A DNA stretch of 64,000 bases from Adiantum capillus-veneris (GCA_014529385.2 CM043946.1:38576058-38640057); one strand, 5' to 3'. Shown: positions 10,930-22,802, numbered from the stretch's first letter. Notes: generated by a model not told the origin, from the sequence alone. Made by a program: numbers and translations.

Positions 10930-12400
10930 GCTCACGTGATCATTGTGCACACTCTGGTCCAAATACGATGCACAAAGTTTTTCCAAATTTTTAATTTTTA
11001 ACTAATTCAAAGCAAAATTTAGGCAAGTAATTAGCAACAAATTGCCAAAATATTTTTAAAAAATTACAGCAATTTTTTGCACTTCTTTAGCTATGTGATC
11101 ATGCAAACATACTCAAAAAATCATCAAATCATAATCCAGCATTGCATCAAACAGGATTCACGGGCACTTAAAAATTGCATTTTTTGCCCAAAATCAACCC
11201 AAAAATTATGCAAAAACTAGTGCAAAAATTTTCAATTTTTGCACATCAAAGGGATACATTCAAATCAGCATTTTAACACCAACAAACATCCAATCAATCG
11301 CAATCAATCAATCACAAATACACTTTTTTCATCAAAATCTACACATAGTGTATACTCATCAAATTTTGCCCAATTTTCGACAGCATAATGGCGCTATTTT
11401 GGCAATCAAAAAACCATAACCATAAACCAACAATGGTTATACATCAGCAATTTGGCACCCAAATTGCCACCAATTTGCATCAAATTGTGTGCAAAAACTA
11501 GCACCGTTGTCTAGACATAGACTGGCGGTTTAATAAATCTTGCACCAAATGTGTGCACAAAATTCTTCACCAAAACCTGCAAATTTCAGCAATTAGAGTG
11601 ATCAAATGCACTCACATTGCACAACAAAATGTGTTGAATTCCTCGCTCCAATTGGTGTTTACACACATGTGTGTGTGTATGCAACCGTGCCGTAATTTTA
11701 CCTACAAGCACAAATCACAAAAATCAATGTGTAGCATCAAATTGCACCAAATTGAACACACCATTGCATTGGACATGCATCCAATTGATGATTAGAATCA
11801 ACTCCCATCAAAATGCCCAATTAATGTTTTTTTTGAAATTAGGGAAAATTAGTAACTAATTGGTGATTTTTGGCTACTCGTTGCGATCAATTGAAATGCA
11901 TTTAGAGTGTGTGCACCACATAAGAATGTTTTCCACATCCCCTTGTGTGTAGCACAAAAAACAACTAATTTATGAGAAATAAGTGATCAAAGTTAGCAAA
12001 ATTAGTGATTAGTCAACGATTTTGGCCACTCATTGCGCACATTTGGAGTGTCATTAGAGTGTGTAGACTACATAAGAATGTTTTCAACACACCTAATTAG
12101 ACTTCTACTTGTGTGTAGCATAAAAAACATTAACCAATCATCAACGGAAAATTAACCCTAAAGTTAGTGAAAATTAGTAAAATTTAGTGAATTCAAGAGG
12201 TGAAATTAGTGATCAAAATCAATGTGTGGGGATTGTTTTGTGTAATGCAAGCCTCAATCTTTGCAAACCTAAGTCAGACGCTTACTAATTTTCCTCCAAT
12301 TAGCGACACACATAACCCAAAATCAAGCAAATTAGTAAGGAATTAAGAGGAATTAACCTCCTCTAATCACTCCAATGGCACCTCTAGCTTAGTCATTCAC
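10930..12400. other. A-rich non-coding DNA, probable retroelement leader
   Basis: No coding frame is visible. It is rich in AAATTTTT and CAATCAATC words and ends at a PBS-like site (12401-12418), so on the minus strand it would be the untranslated leader of an old gypsy element. A degenerate duplication of about 140 bp is included (11846-11986 and 11995-12135), marked by GAGTGTGTGCACCACATAAG and its diverged copy GTGTGTAGACTACATAAG. Confidence 0.45.
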
Positions 12401-12418
12401 TCCCCGACAACAGTCCCA
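12401..12418 (-). promoter_or_regulatory. Degenerate PBS-like site
   Basis: The minus strand reads TGGGACTGTTGTCGGGGA, matching 13 of 18 bases of the tRNA-Asp-type PBS TGGCGCCGTTGCCGGGGA. A TG (12420-12421) adjoins it as if an LTR ended there. It may mark an old LTR starting at 12420, but no partner LTR was found. Confidence 0.4.
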
Positions 12419-13110
12419 TTGTTGGTGTGCGCCATAGTATAGTGGCTGCACCAACATAATTTGTCAAATCCGAGAAGAGTACGACCCGGCTAGGGCATGG
12501 AAACAGACAACAGACAGTTGTGCGTGCCAGTAGAGGATTAGGATGGGAAATCTATCTAATTAGAGAGCTAATGACAAGGAGAACTACGAGCTAACATGAT
12601 ACTTCTCTACCATTCGGTCTAATCGCGCACACACAAGAGCCTAATCTGCTCATAGATCACTAATCAACCACTAACCACTCACTAATCAAGCACACACATG
12701 AGCATAATCAAGCATAGCCAAGCCACACACGGACTACACCGATCTACACACACATAAGCATGCTTAACAAGAGAGGGAATTTGATTAAAAGAGAGCAATT
12801 AATACACAAAATCAGCCATGAATCATGTATTAATTAAGCACAGATTACATGAATGCATAGGTGAGAGAGAAGGGGTTAGAGTTTACCTAGTTTCGATGCC
12901 GAATACACCAACGCACGCGTGTAGTGAGCTTGACTCCATATCCATCTCCTTCTTCACAATTCCATAGCGAAGAGCTTGCTCTCTTGAAAAGTAGGTCTCT
13001 CCCAAAGTGACTCTAGAAAAGTGACATTCACATTGGTGCATTTCACATATATACTTCCTAGGTTTTTTAGACTTGGTCGGGCACCCAAATGGCCAGACTC
13101 ACTTATCTGA

Positions 13111-13425
13111 TGTCTACACTGCCTAGGCTCCAATATTAGCACAAATGTTACAAGTTGGAACTCTGGAGGAGCCCAATACACAATTACAGTCCGCTCTTGC
13201 CGTCTTTTGACGGGAATTTACGTAAAACATAGGTATCCATCGACGATGACCGTAAATCCTTCTGATTGCATTTGATCCTTCTCTTCTACGCATCTTCCAA
13301 TGATCTTCACTTCATCTGCATCTTAGCATCACATCCACATCCTCTGATATCACCGTCACCTACTAAAATAGTAAATATGGCATAGACCTTAATGGTAAGG
13401 TACTGCTAACTACTGCTGGTTAACA
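13111..13425 (-). repeat. Solo copia LTR (315 bp)
   Basis: Same family and orientation as 6009-6325 throughout, including the shared stretches CTAGGCTCCAA, TTAGCACAAATGTTACAAGTT and CTTCACTTCATCTGCATCTT. It has TG...CA ends (minus TGTTAACCAGC...GTGTAGACA). No polypurine tract or PBS adjoins it. The flanks TCTGA and ATTCA do not match, so a target duplication is not supported. Confidence 0.8.
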
Positions 13426-14083
13426 ATTCATTTCCATCTCACATTTGTTTTAACACTGAGCATTGAGTCTTGATGATTCTTATTGCAATTAGCACACCAT
13501 TAGTTTTGCAATTATGCCATGAATGGCACACACATATTTCCACCCTAGCCATAGCTAGGCTTATCATTTGGTTTCAAAGACTATGATGGCTAATCTCATT
13601 TCTTAGCCTAATTTCAATCTTAGTCATTATCCCCTATGCTAGGCCAAGTAATCCCCTTCTCACATTATTGGGTTGAATTAAATTATTGTTGCGTTTCTAC
13701 TTAGGATTAGGATTAGCATTTAACAATCCCTTTCTTATTCAAGCTCATTTTTGGATATGCAGATGTGCCACTATCCTTAGTGATTTGATGAAAAGGATCC
13801 TATTTTTCCTTGCTTGATCTAAAAGCCTTTGAGGTTTCATCTATATTTGGTGATAGATTTGGGCTTAGAGGAAAGGTCAATTGGTGATAATTTCCTTCAT
13901 CTAAAGACCCCTACTCTAATTTTTGGCAAAGTCAAGGCCAAGTCACATAAGATCCTATTTGGGAGGAAAAATTAGCGAACTTTAACAAACCATATCTCAC
14001 GGTACACTACTCTTCTTGACTCGGCATCCACAGAGAATTTTCTCCACACATCATAGCAAAGGAAGTTGTTGCATAAATTGGGT
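13426..14083. other. Unassigned, no gene recognised
   Basis: Non-coding sequence between the solo LTR and the host-element LTR. No repeat structure, RNA gene or domain was seen. Confidence 0.5.
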
Positions 14084-14642
14084 TGTACGCTTTGCCGTAT
14101 GTGTCAATGCAAGGGGCTTGCCGCATACACCGTGTGTGATCCACGAAGGCTACAAACACACAACCAAGCAAAGAAGTCAAGCGTCAAAGAGAACAAGGGT
14201 GTGTCACTCACCGCTCTACGCTGTCGTCGTAAGGTATCCTTGCACTACGGAGAAGAAGAAGCGCGCATCACCACCGCTCAACCACCTCGCCACCGCCGAT
14301 GCCGCCATGATCCTCAATCACACACACACTCTCTCACTCTCTCCCTCAAGCGCGCGCACACACACAAGCACACAATGAGATGGAGAAGGAGATAGAGCAA
14401 AAGCAATCTCTATAGCATCCACCCTCAAGAATGAGTAAATTAGGTCACAATGGCCCTTATGGGTTTTCTCTGTCCACACATGGACGCCCACACTTGGATG
14501 ATCAAAGTAAAATAACTTTCAAATAAGATATGTGGTGCGCCTCTCATCAGCAATCACCCAAGCACCTATCATGCACATATAGGACTGACAAGCCCGGCCT
14601 ATGACTCAAACAAAGTAATACGGGGTACATCATCGATTAACA
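14084..14642 (-). repeat. Host-element 3' LTR
   Basis: 559 bp, minus strand TGTTAATCGATGATG at one end and GCGTACA at the other. It aligns end to end with 51752-52347; shared stretches include CTTGCCGCATACACCGTGTG, ACCGCTCTACGCTG and CACCCTCAAGAATGAG. Confidence 0.85.
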
Positions 14643-14656
14643 TGCCCCCCTTCCTG
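14643..14656 (-). promoter_or_regulatory. Polypurine tract of host element
   Basis: Minus strand CAGGAAGGGGGGCA directly precedes the LTR start at 14642. Confidence 0.7.
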
Positions 14657-15837
14657 ATGTAGATTCCATCCTTGGAAGCTATGAATGTGCACAACAAAAC
14701 ATGCAATTGTATGGCTCCATAGAAGAGGACCTGCAGCACAAGAAGGAATAAAAGAGGTGAAAGCACAAGTGCAACATGTGAGGAGGTGCCATAGGTGACA
14801 GTCGGACATCGTAAACTATGAAATGCAAGAAATTATTACGTGTTACATTGCCAATATAGAACCAAAAATTAGTACTTGTAATGAGTCATTAACCCAAGTT
14901 AAGGCGTTGTTAGAGTGTCTTAAAGGGAAGTAATCATGATCGAGGGCTAAAACAACTACTCTATTTACCAACACAAATTGAAAATGGTCCATTAATAATA
15001 GTCAAACCTAGTAATGCCAGTCGATTTTTGAGAACTAGTTATCAATGGGATAACACACATAAGAGTGATAACATGAGGTGCAAGGAAGTTTTGCTTTCTT
15101 TCTCTCTTTTCATTCCTTCTTCTTTTTTTCTCTTTTTTTCTCTTTTTTTTTGACATATGTGCCACCCTCGTTTGGGCAAGCTTGTATGGGAGCACCTAAG
15201 AGATAGCTAGGAGACTTGAGGTCTCTAATACCGGCTAGGCCACCAGGAAAAATGTCATGAATAATTGTGCCGAAAGTAGCTGGGAGAATCTAGGCCTCAA
15301 ATACCAGCAGATGGGAGACTCGAGGTGTCAAATGCCAACGTAAGCATATAGCTCAGGCATTTTTACTTCCTTTCCTTTATTCACAACTTATGCAAGGTTT
15401 GTTAGAGATGAACTAGACGCTCATAGCCTAAATCATATCTAAGTCAACTGCCATTAATGAACAATTTACCAATTAGGGCCTGCAAATAAAGTCTGGATTT
15501 TTGCCCAAGGACATGGTACCTACTTAAATTTGGACTAATATGACTAAACTTGTCGTGAATCAAGCACAACACGTTACAAAAGGTCTAAAATCTGTGAGCA
15601 TCTAGATTGGCAATAAGTAACAACACCATAATGTCAATGCATTCCTAGCATACTACAACGACAACATGCAACAAAAATGAAAATGTGGAAATCCAAAAGA
15701 AGAGGAAGAAGTCCACCTAGTGATCCGATGGATCGTTCGCATAGCTACCTTTGAAGCCAATTCCACAGTCACCAACGCTGCATAAAAAGTCACAACAAAG
15801 CACTACACACCTCCAAAGGGAAAATTAGTGGACACGT
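14657..15837 (-). other. 3' non-coding part of host element
   Basis: No domain is recognisable. Three diverged copies of a motif of about 30 bp, GGGAGACTCGAGGT followed by CAAATACC, lie at about 15207, 15277 and 15311. The sequence continues at 20758 on the other side of the gag-only element. Confidence 0.5.
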
Positions 15838-16774
15838 TGTCAGGAGTTTTTTGGAGCAAGGGATTGCGCATATGTACATACACATGCATGGTGCATCGAA
15901 TAAAGGATTGCCCATTTTCCAGAGCCAGGTGGTTGCGTGGGGCCCACATGTGTACAGCTAGGATAGCATGTACATAGTGCATCGATTTTCACTATTACCA
16001 GTACCACTGTGTTTTTTCTATAATAAAGAGGAGTTGTTAGCGCGTAAAACTTCTCGAGGAAGCTATCCGCGGGCTGACGACATGAGGTAAGCAGGTGCGT
16101 CAGATGGCATCTAGTGGCGTCAGGAGGGTGAACGAGGTCAATATTTGCATGCGGATGAGGACGGACACAACGTGGGCGTTTTCTTGTGAGAGTTATGCAG
16201 AAAGGTCATCATGAGGACCTTTTTTTGGGGCCACTTCACGTGGTGGCGAGATGCATTATTGGAAAAAAGCTGAGTGCCAGGTGTGCGAATGATGCAAAAA
16301 GGTGACAACTATGCATTGCGAGGTCAGTTTTTGGCCTGTTCGGGGTCCGTTTGAGGTCATCTAAAAGGCCAAGGGTGCCCAACTAATAAATCTAAGTGTG
16401 GGAACTGAAAAAAAAGAGAGAAGACCAGAAAAAACGTGGAGAAGAGAGGAGGAACAGCCGCAGGTGTGTTTTTGGTGTTTTTGGAGCCTGTTTTGGCCGT
16501 AAACTGCTCATCCGATGTCGGATTTGAGCACTTTGACATTGTAGACTGCGGTTTTGGGCCGTTCCGGACGCGATGGCGCTGTCCATTTTGCCAAATTCCT
16601 CACTCTTTTTCTGCTGTTTTTCTGTGTAATCTTCTCCGGTGAGTGAAGCTTCTTCTCCAATTTGTGATTGTATCTGGTATCTTTTACCCATATTGTGTGA
16701 GCTGTTTGCCCCATTGGTGTTGGCCCAAGCTCATTTGTATCTAAACATCAGAAGTTCTCCTCTTTTGAGCTGAG

Positions 16775-16807
<33 letters not shown>

Positions 16808-16991
16808 CTCTCTCTCTGTGTGGAGTGGGCAAGTGGATAGTCTCTCTCCTCTCACTCCAGAGGTGTGTTCCCTGTCTCGGCCAGGTGTGTTGTCTAAGCC
16901 GAGTGGTGCCCCATAGTGTGTGTGTGTATCATTCCAAGAGTGTGTGTCGGGTCGTTATAGAGGCGTTGTGTGTGTTTTCATCCCGCTCACA
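15838..16991 (+). repeat. TR-GAG 5' LTR (1154 bp)
   Basis: Starts TGTCAGGAG and ends CCGCTCACA. A TATA-like box (CTATAATAAAG) lies at about 16018-16028. It includes a (GT)n tract at 16779-16806. Confidence 0.95.
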
Positions 16992-16997
16992 TTCTTT

Positions 16998-17016
16998 TGG
17001 CGCCCCCACGGAGGAT
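16998..17016 (+). promoter_or_regulatory. TR-GAG primer-binding site
   Basis: TGGCGCCCCCACGGAGGAT begins six bases after the LTR. It matches the PBS of the Tat-like element (TGGTGCCCCCACTGAGGAT) at 17 of 19 positions. I do not assign the tRNA. Confidence 0.8.
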
Positions 17017-17034
17017 CTTCTTCGAGTACCTTCT

Positions 17035-17158
17035 GCTTCGAGCTTCGAGCTTCGAGCTTCGAGCTTCGAGCTTCGAGCTTCGGGATTACAGGTTGCAGGT
17101 TACAGGTTACAGGGACAGGTACAGGTACAGGTGATTCACACAGGTACAGGTAGCTGGA
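17035..17158 (+). repeat. (GCTTCGA)7 and ACAGGT repeats in the leader
   Basis: Seven head-to-tail 7-bp units GCTTCGA at 17035-17082, then a run of ACAGGT-type units to about 17155. Both lie just after the PBS, in the untranslated leader. Confidence 0.9.
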
Positions 17159-18066
17159 GTACAGTGATATACTAGCAGTGATGTCACTTGCAGTTGTTGT
17201 GGGTATGCATCACTTAGCGCCTGTTTGAGCGCATTGTCTGCTGGATTGTACGTTACTTGTGGAAACTGCCATTGTACGCATTTGTGGAGCCATACTTGGT
17301 TGTATTTGGCAGTCCCAACCATTTCTGAGACTTGGTCTGGAAGATAGTCATTTCTGAGACTTGACTATATGCGATTTGCATTAGCCTTCGTGTGAGGGTC
17401 GATAGCGTGAGGTTTTTATTGAGCTGGGGGATTCTCAAATGTGGAGATCCTTTCGGTGATACAGGTAGCTGGAGCACCCTTTTTGTGACCTCGCCATAGG
17501 CTATGTACTAGTGAGTCCTACTTGATGCTCGGGTTCTATTGTTGACAGTTTATGCATACATAGACAGTCTATATTTTGGGTTCCTACTGCTCTACTTCTG
17601 GGGAAACTCTGTCGAAATTTTCCCAAGTTATGATGGCTGGTTTTTTGGTATTTTGAGGCATTTATGCTGTTATGCTGCTGAAATTTTGGCAAAATCAGAG
17701 GTTGAGTCAGGTGTGCTTTCTTGGGAGCTTCATGGTTGGCTTTAATGGATGATCAAAATGGACCTCAATTCACTCCTTTTCATTTAACTCAAAGAATCCA
17801 GATAAATGTTCATGTGTCCAGGAAGATTTTTTTCCAGTAGCACATAGTCTTTATGTTTGGGCCAAGAAGATTACGAGAGATCCTGGAATGTCCTTTGCCT
17901 GTTGTAATTCCGATGATTAACTATGAAAACTCATTTGATGTGCATGTGTTTGTCCTTATCTAAAGCTTGAGCTCCATTGAAGTTTTTGGGAATTGAGTCA
18001 GCAAAAGTTTTGGGTTCTTGCACGTGTGTTCAAAGGGGTTCTCAAAGCATTGTAACTTGGGTAGCC
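17159..18066 (+). other. TR-GAG leader, no gene
   Basis: About 900 bp between PBS repeats and the Gag start. Only short open frames are present. Packaging signals might be here but cannot be read from sequence. Confidence 0.5.
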
Positions 18067-19557
18067 ATGGCTTTCTCTTATCCGGAATTTCATGGAAGAA
18101 GTGGTGAATATGCGGAAGACTTTCTGGAGCAAGTCGAGGTGGCATGCATAAGCAACAATATGTGTGATGAGGACAAGATTTTGAGGCTATTTGGATTGCT
18201 TTTGAAAGATGAGGCCCGTGTTTGGTTCAGGGATTTGGAAGCTAAAGAAGCAGTGGCTTCTTCTTATGGTTTGAGTCTTGACAAGTTTATAGAAGTTTTT
18301 TTAGAGCGTTTCCACGTTTTTGAAGATGCAAATGCAGTATGGAATGAGCTCAATGCTCTTAAGCAAGGTTCTTGTCAAGGTGTTGATGCCTATGTACAAG
18401 TTTTTACAGATTTATGGACTCGTTGGTGTGTTGCTCTTAAGGATGAGACCCCCCCTTGTTCATTGAAGAAAAGTTTTTTTGTTGATGGTTTGTCACCTTG
18501 GTTGCGGTTCGAGGTTGAGTTGAAGAGGCCCGAGTCTTTTGAAGATGCAGTATGCATTGCAAAGCACAAGGAATGGAAGTTTAAGCGTCTTGAGGAACAT
18601 GGTATCAGTACAGGTATGCATGTGCAAAATGGATTTGACATGGAAGATGAAGTTAAGCCTAAGCAGGTGAAAAGTAGCCTATCCTATGATGTTTCTCGTT
18701 TCTTCCCAAGGTCTATTGTGAAGCGTAAAGAGGTCTTGCAGGTTGACAAGTTTATGGAAGAGCCTAAAGAGGTGAGTAATTCTTTGCATACAGGATTGAA
18801 AAGTCTTGAAGAGGATGCATTGGCTACTTGTGTACCTTGTGATTCTGGGTGTGAGTGTGAGGTTGAGGTTATTGATGATGGGCACGTATCTTTGGATACT
18901 AGTTCCTCGGAAATTAGGGAAGAGGGCAAGGTTGAGAGCCATTTTGTGGATTTGTTGGATGTGGAGCCTGTTTTGAAGCCATATTTTGATGTATGTGCAG
19001 TGATTGAACCAATTTGTGAGAATGATTGTGGTTTAGAGCAGGGATCTGTATTCTTGGAGATTGATGAACCCATGCTAGAAGCTACGGATAGTGGTGATAG
19101 CCATGATTATGATGTGGATGAAGTTATGTGTGATGATGAGTATGCTTATGATGATGAGAAGGGGTTTGGCATATATGAGTCCAATCTCAGCTATGTGGAT
19201 GCCTATGCTAGGGATATGTGTGCTGCGGGGATACTTTTGTGCTTTGGATATCAAAAACTTTACCTTCACACAATGCTTTTAGCTACTTGGGTGCATGATT
19301 TGCAGGTTGTTGTTATGGCTGGTGAAGCCAAGATGCCAGGTGATGAGTCACTTGAGTTGTCTCCATCGGTTGGGTTGAATGTGGCATGCAATATTTATGA
19401 TTCTGGAACTCCAAACAGGGCGGATGTGTTACTTGGATATGCCTATGGTGCATTTTGGTTGATTGTTGACAAATGTAGGTGTGGTGTTATGATGCTTCTT
19501 GTGAATCAGGCGATATGCCTTTGGCCTTTTGATCCAGGTGGAATGAGCATCTACTAG
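18067..19557 (+). CDS. Gag protein of TR-GAG element (496 aa, intact)
   Basis: The ATG at 18067 is chosen because its context (GCCATGG) is strong and the protein then starts MAFSYPEFHG, matching MASVAFPTFKG of the Tat-like Gag. The retrotransposon Gag domain covers about residues 1-130: FLEQVEVACISNN, LLKDEARVWFRDLE, LDKFIEVFLERFHVF and VQVFTDLWTRW. The rest is long, acidic and rich in D/E/V with no CCHC zinc knuckle, unlike the usual Gag. It should form the particle that packages the element RNA. It ends PFDPGGMSIY, 50 bp before the 3' LTR. No stop or frameshift interrupts it, so selection or recent insertion is implied. The open frame extends 5' to about 17977 without an ATG. Confidence 0.9.
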   Translation: MAFSYPEFHGRSGEYAEDFLEQVEVACISNNMCDEDKILRLFGLLLKDEARVWFRDLEAKEAVASSYGLSLDKFIEVFLERFHVFEDANAVWNELNALKQGSCQGVDAYVQVFTDLWTRWCVALKDETPPCSLKKSFFVDGLSPWLRFEVELKRPESFEDAVCIAKHKEWKFKRLEEHGISTGMHVQNGFDMEDEVKPKQVKSSLSYDVSRFFPRSIVKRKEVLQVDKFMEEPKEVSNSLHTGLKSLEEDALATCVPCDSGCECEVEVIDDGHVSLDTSSSEIREEGKVESHFVDLLDVEPVLKPYFDVCAVIEPICENDCGLEQGSVFLEIDEPMLEATDSGDSHDYDVDEVMCDDEYAYDDEKGFGIYESNLSYVDAYARDMCAAGILLCFGYQKLYLHTMLLATWVHDLQVVVMAGEAKMPGDESLELSPSVGLNVACNIYDSGTPNRADVLLGYAYGAFWLIVDKCRCGVMMLLVNQAICLWPFDPGGMSIY

Positions 19558-19587
19558 TGCTGCTGCTGAGCATGAATGCTCTAGCAG

Positions 19588-19607
19588 GCTAGGGGGTGGG
19601 CAAATTA
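19588..19607 (+). promoter_or_regulatory. TR-GAG polypurine tract
   Basis: GCTAGGGGGTGGGCAAATTA directly precedes the 3' LTR. Confidence 0.75.
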
Positions 19608-20544
19608 TGTCAGGAGTTTTTTGGAGCAAGGGATTGCGCATATGTACATACACATGCATGGTGCATCGAATAAAGGATTGCCCATTTTCCAGAGCCAGGT
19701 GGTTGCGTGGGGCCCACATGTGTACAGCTAGGATAGCATGTACATAGTGCATCGATTTTCACTATTACCAGTACCACTGTGTTTTTTCTATAATAAAGAG
19801 GAGTTGTTAGCGCATAAAACTTCTCGAGGAAGCTATCCGCGGGCTGACGACATGAGGTAAGCAGGTGCGTCAGATGGCATCTAGTGGCGTCAGGAGGGTG
19901 AACGAGGTCAATATTTGCACGCGGATGAGGACGGACACAACGTGGGCGTTTTCTTGTGAGAGTTATGCCGAAAGGTCATCATGAGGACCTTTTTTTGGGG
20001 CCACTTCACGTGGTGGCGAGATGCATTATTGGAAAAAAGCTGAGTGCCAGGTGTGCGAATGATGCAAAAAGGTGACAACTATGCATTGCGAGGTCAGTTT
20101 TTGGCCTGTTCGGGGTCCGTTTGAGGTCATCTAAAAGGCCAAGGGTGCCCAACTAATAAATCTAAGTGTGGGAACTGAAAAAAAAGAGAGAAGACCAGAA
20201 AAAACGTGGAGAAGAGAGGAGGAACAGCCGCAGGTGTGTTTTTGGTGTTTTTGGAGCCTGTTTTGGCCGTAAACTGCTCATCCGATGTCGGATTTGAGCA
20301 CTTTGACATTGTAGACTGCGGTTTTGGGCCGTTCCGGACGCGATGGCGCTGTCCATTTTGCCAAATTCCTCACTCTTTTTCTGCTGTTTTTCTGTGTAAT
20401 CTTCTCCGGTGAGTGAAGCTTCTTCTCCAATTTGTGATTGTATCTGGTATCGTTTACCCATATTGTGTGAGATGTTTGCCCCATTGGTGTTGGCCCAAGC
20501 TCATTTGTATCTAAACATCAGAAGTTCTCCTCTTTTGAGCTGAG

Positions 20545-20575
<31 letters not shown>

Positions 20576-20753
20576 CTCTGTGTGGAGTGGGCAAGTGGAT
20601 AGTCTCTCTCCTCTCACTCCAGAGGTGTGTTCCCTGTCTCGGCCAGGTGTGTTGTCTAAGCCGAGTGGTGCCCCATAGTGTGTGTGTGTATCATTCCAAG
20701 AGTGTGTGTCGGGTCGTTATAGAGGCGCTGTGTGTGTTTTCATCCCGCTCACA
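19608..20753 (+). repeat. TR-GAG 3' LTR (1146 bp)
   Basis: Near-identical to 15838-16991; differences include GCGCG/GCGCA after GTTAGCGC-, GCATGCGG/GCACGCGG and a shorter (GT)n. Ends CCGCTCACA, followed by ACGT. Confidence 0.95.
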
Positions 20754-20757
20754 ACGT

Positions 20758-22713
20758 CTAGACACTATTCAAAAAAATAGAACAAAACTAACACACGAAG
20801 CTACCTGCCTTCCATCAATCAAGTGATCAGGATCAAAGTAAGTGGAGATGGGAGAGATCCTCATCATCAAGGTAAGTGAAATCCTCTTTGGTAGGGCCAT
20901 GTGACTCATCCGCCCAATCCGCAAAACCGTCCTCATCCACATTAGTGAAAAGTAGCACTAGGAATGTCACGAGGCATGCATACTCAACCTCGGCAAAAGG
21001 ATGAACTTGGGCAATTGGGTGAATTTCCTCGATAGCATAGGGATCAATCGTAGTCAAGAGGCAGATCAACCACTCTAACTCCTCAACATTTCTCTCACAA
21101 GCGAGTGTTTCAACCAAATCCCATTCAAAGGAAATGGCAAGATAACATAATTTGCATACTTGGGACAGGTTAAAAGAATATTCTTAATAAGCAGCCATAT
21201 CTGTGTACACAAATGGAGGATGGTTAGGTGTTTCATGACATAGGTTGTTGTTTCAGGGCATAAGATGTTACACATGGGTTTAGTATCATGCAAATTTCTC
21301 TTCCTCTTTTACTGTTTGTTTTTTTGTTTTGTTTCAACTCAAGGTGATGAGTGACTATAAAGCTATATAGATACAATCCCGCGAATCAGAAAGTTCAAAG
21401 GTCAGGGAAGGAAGATTTAGAGGGTAGCAATTGAACGACAAGTAAGCACCCCCCCCTTCCTTGAGTAGATCATACCTTTTGGAATGATGTCTTCACTTGT
21501 TGAAACCAATTGGTCCAATCAAGAACGAGTGGTGAATTAGGCAACAATGTTTGAATAATGCTAGGTGCAACCTCAAGTTGCAACGGTGGTAAGGTACTCT
21601 CCCAAGAACAAACAAGAAATGGTGAATCTAATAGTGGAAAATGTACAATAAGCGATGTAGGTTGTACTAGGTTTTTTGAAGAATGTACAGTGGTAGAGAG
21701 GGATGTTGTAGAAACTTAAACATCTCATGATAACCTTAAAGAAGAACTAGAAGCTTCCAATGACTCACCTCTTTCTGAGAACGAGAGATATGATGGAGAG
21801 CTGGTAGGTATCAACACAGACTCAAAGTCTAATGTATCATGATCAACAATCGTCCCTTTACCGCAGTCATCCACAGGAATTGGCAATGTTGGAGTGGATG
21901 GGTAATTTCTCACAGTGAATGGATAATGATTCAAGCAAGGTTTAGGAACCCAAATGTGACAATTTCCATCATAGTAGCCTTGGGCTTCCAACAATACTTT
22001 AGGTATCCAACGCAAAATAATCCCAAGATTGTGAGTATGTTTGTGCATTTTACAACGCTTCCTCCTTGCACTAGGGAGAGAAGGAGTAGGTGAAACATTC
22101 GGAATCCATTCATATGTAATTTGTTTCACAATAGAAGAAACCCTTGGGGCAACACTGGTGGTGTCAAGAATAGAGGTTGAAGGCGTAGCACCGGCAATAT
22201 CAATGGAGTTGGTTTTGAGCACTTGTGGTTGTAGAGTGTGAATTGTTTGAGTAGGCATAATAACTGATGGCATGGGCTTTGTCTCTAGAGGGATAAGGCT
22301 CAGAGCTGTCTTTTGCGTTGTGATACACCTAGTCTCCCAATCAATGGTAAACTTGGTTGTCGACATCCACATGCGTCCAGGTTGATGTTTCCTTCCATAA
22401 TACTAGCAGGCATGACCGAAAATTCTTGCACCACTTTCTTAGGCCACATGATTATTCAAGATTTCCAATACTTTAGTCGACTTTTTATTGATACCCTTGC
22501 TTGAATTGTGCTATCTGATAAGGTAGGATTCCCTAATTGACACCACACGCCATACAATAATATATTATTTCTAGTGCCTACCAGTAATGCATTATATAGT
22601 AGCTTTCCATATGGACTATTCAATTCAATTGGGTATTGTAGAGGCGAATCAAAATCCAAAGGATCCTCATCAGTCTCTACAAAAAATGCTTGTGTAATAC
22701 CAAGGTTGCTCAT
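20758..22713 (-). pseudogene. Host element: C-terminal coding remnants
   Basis: Broken minus-strand segments (22456-22713, 21725-22372, 20833-21117) in different frames. The middle one carries RWIPKVLLEAQGYYDGNCHIW followed by VPKP, a W-x-PK ... AQGYY ... W-x-PK repeat that I associate with the variable region of some plant retroelement polyproteins. The last segment is acidic (FTYLDDEDLSHLHLL). No RT or integrase block is visible. Several frameshifts mean no single protein can be made. Confidence 0.5.
21446..21465 (-). promoter_or_regulatory. Second polypurine-like tract in host element
   Basis: Minus strand CTCAAGGAAGGGGGGGGTGC resembles the terminal tract at 14643 (CAGGAAGGGGGGCATG), including the upstream ATCTAC. 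No LTR follows it. Confidence 0.5.
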
Positions 22714-22802
22714 AGCTTCATTCTATATTTCTTTAGAGAGCACACGTGGTACACTTAACATGTTTACAAGCACAAATGTTGGTACTTTATCCCCCTTAGG
22801 TG

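Larger units (their letters stand above)
15838..20753 (+). mobile_element. Complete gag-only LTR retrotransposon (TR-GAG type)
   Basis: 4916 bp with two LTRs differing at about six bases plus microsatellite length, flanked by ACGT (15834-15837 and 20754-20757). Order: 5' LTR, PBS (16998), leader with tandem repeats, one intact Gag ORF, polypurine tract, 3' LTR. No protease, RT, RNase H or integrase is present, and the space between ORF end and polypurine tract is under 40 bp, so nothing was deleted there in this copy alone. TR-GAG elements are known in plants as non-autonomous and dependent on a helper for enzymes. Confidence 0.93.

Noticed and set aside
6009-13425. LTRs at 6009-6325 and 13111-13425 as one copia element
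   Set aside because: Same family and orientation, but no PBS beside the second copy, outer flanks differ (TACTA and ATTCA) and no copia genes lie between.
17253-17692. Minus-strand open frames in the gag-only leader
   Set aside because: Antisense to the element, short and without motifs.
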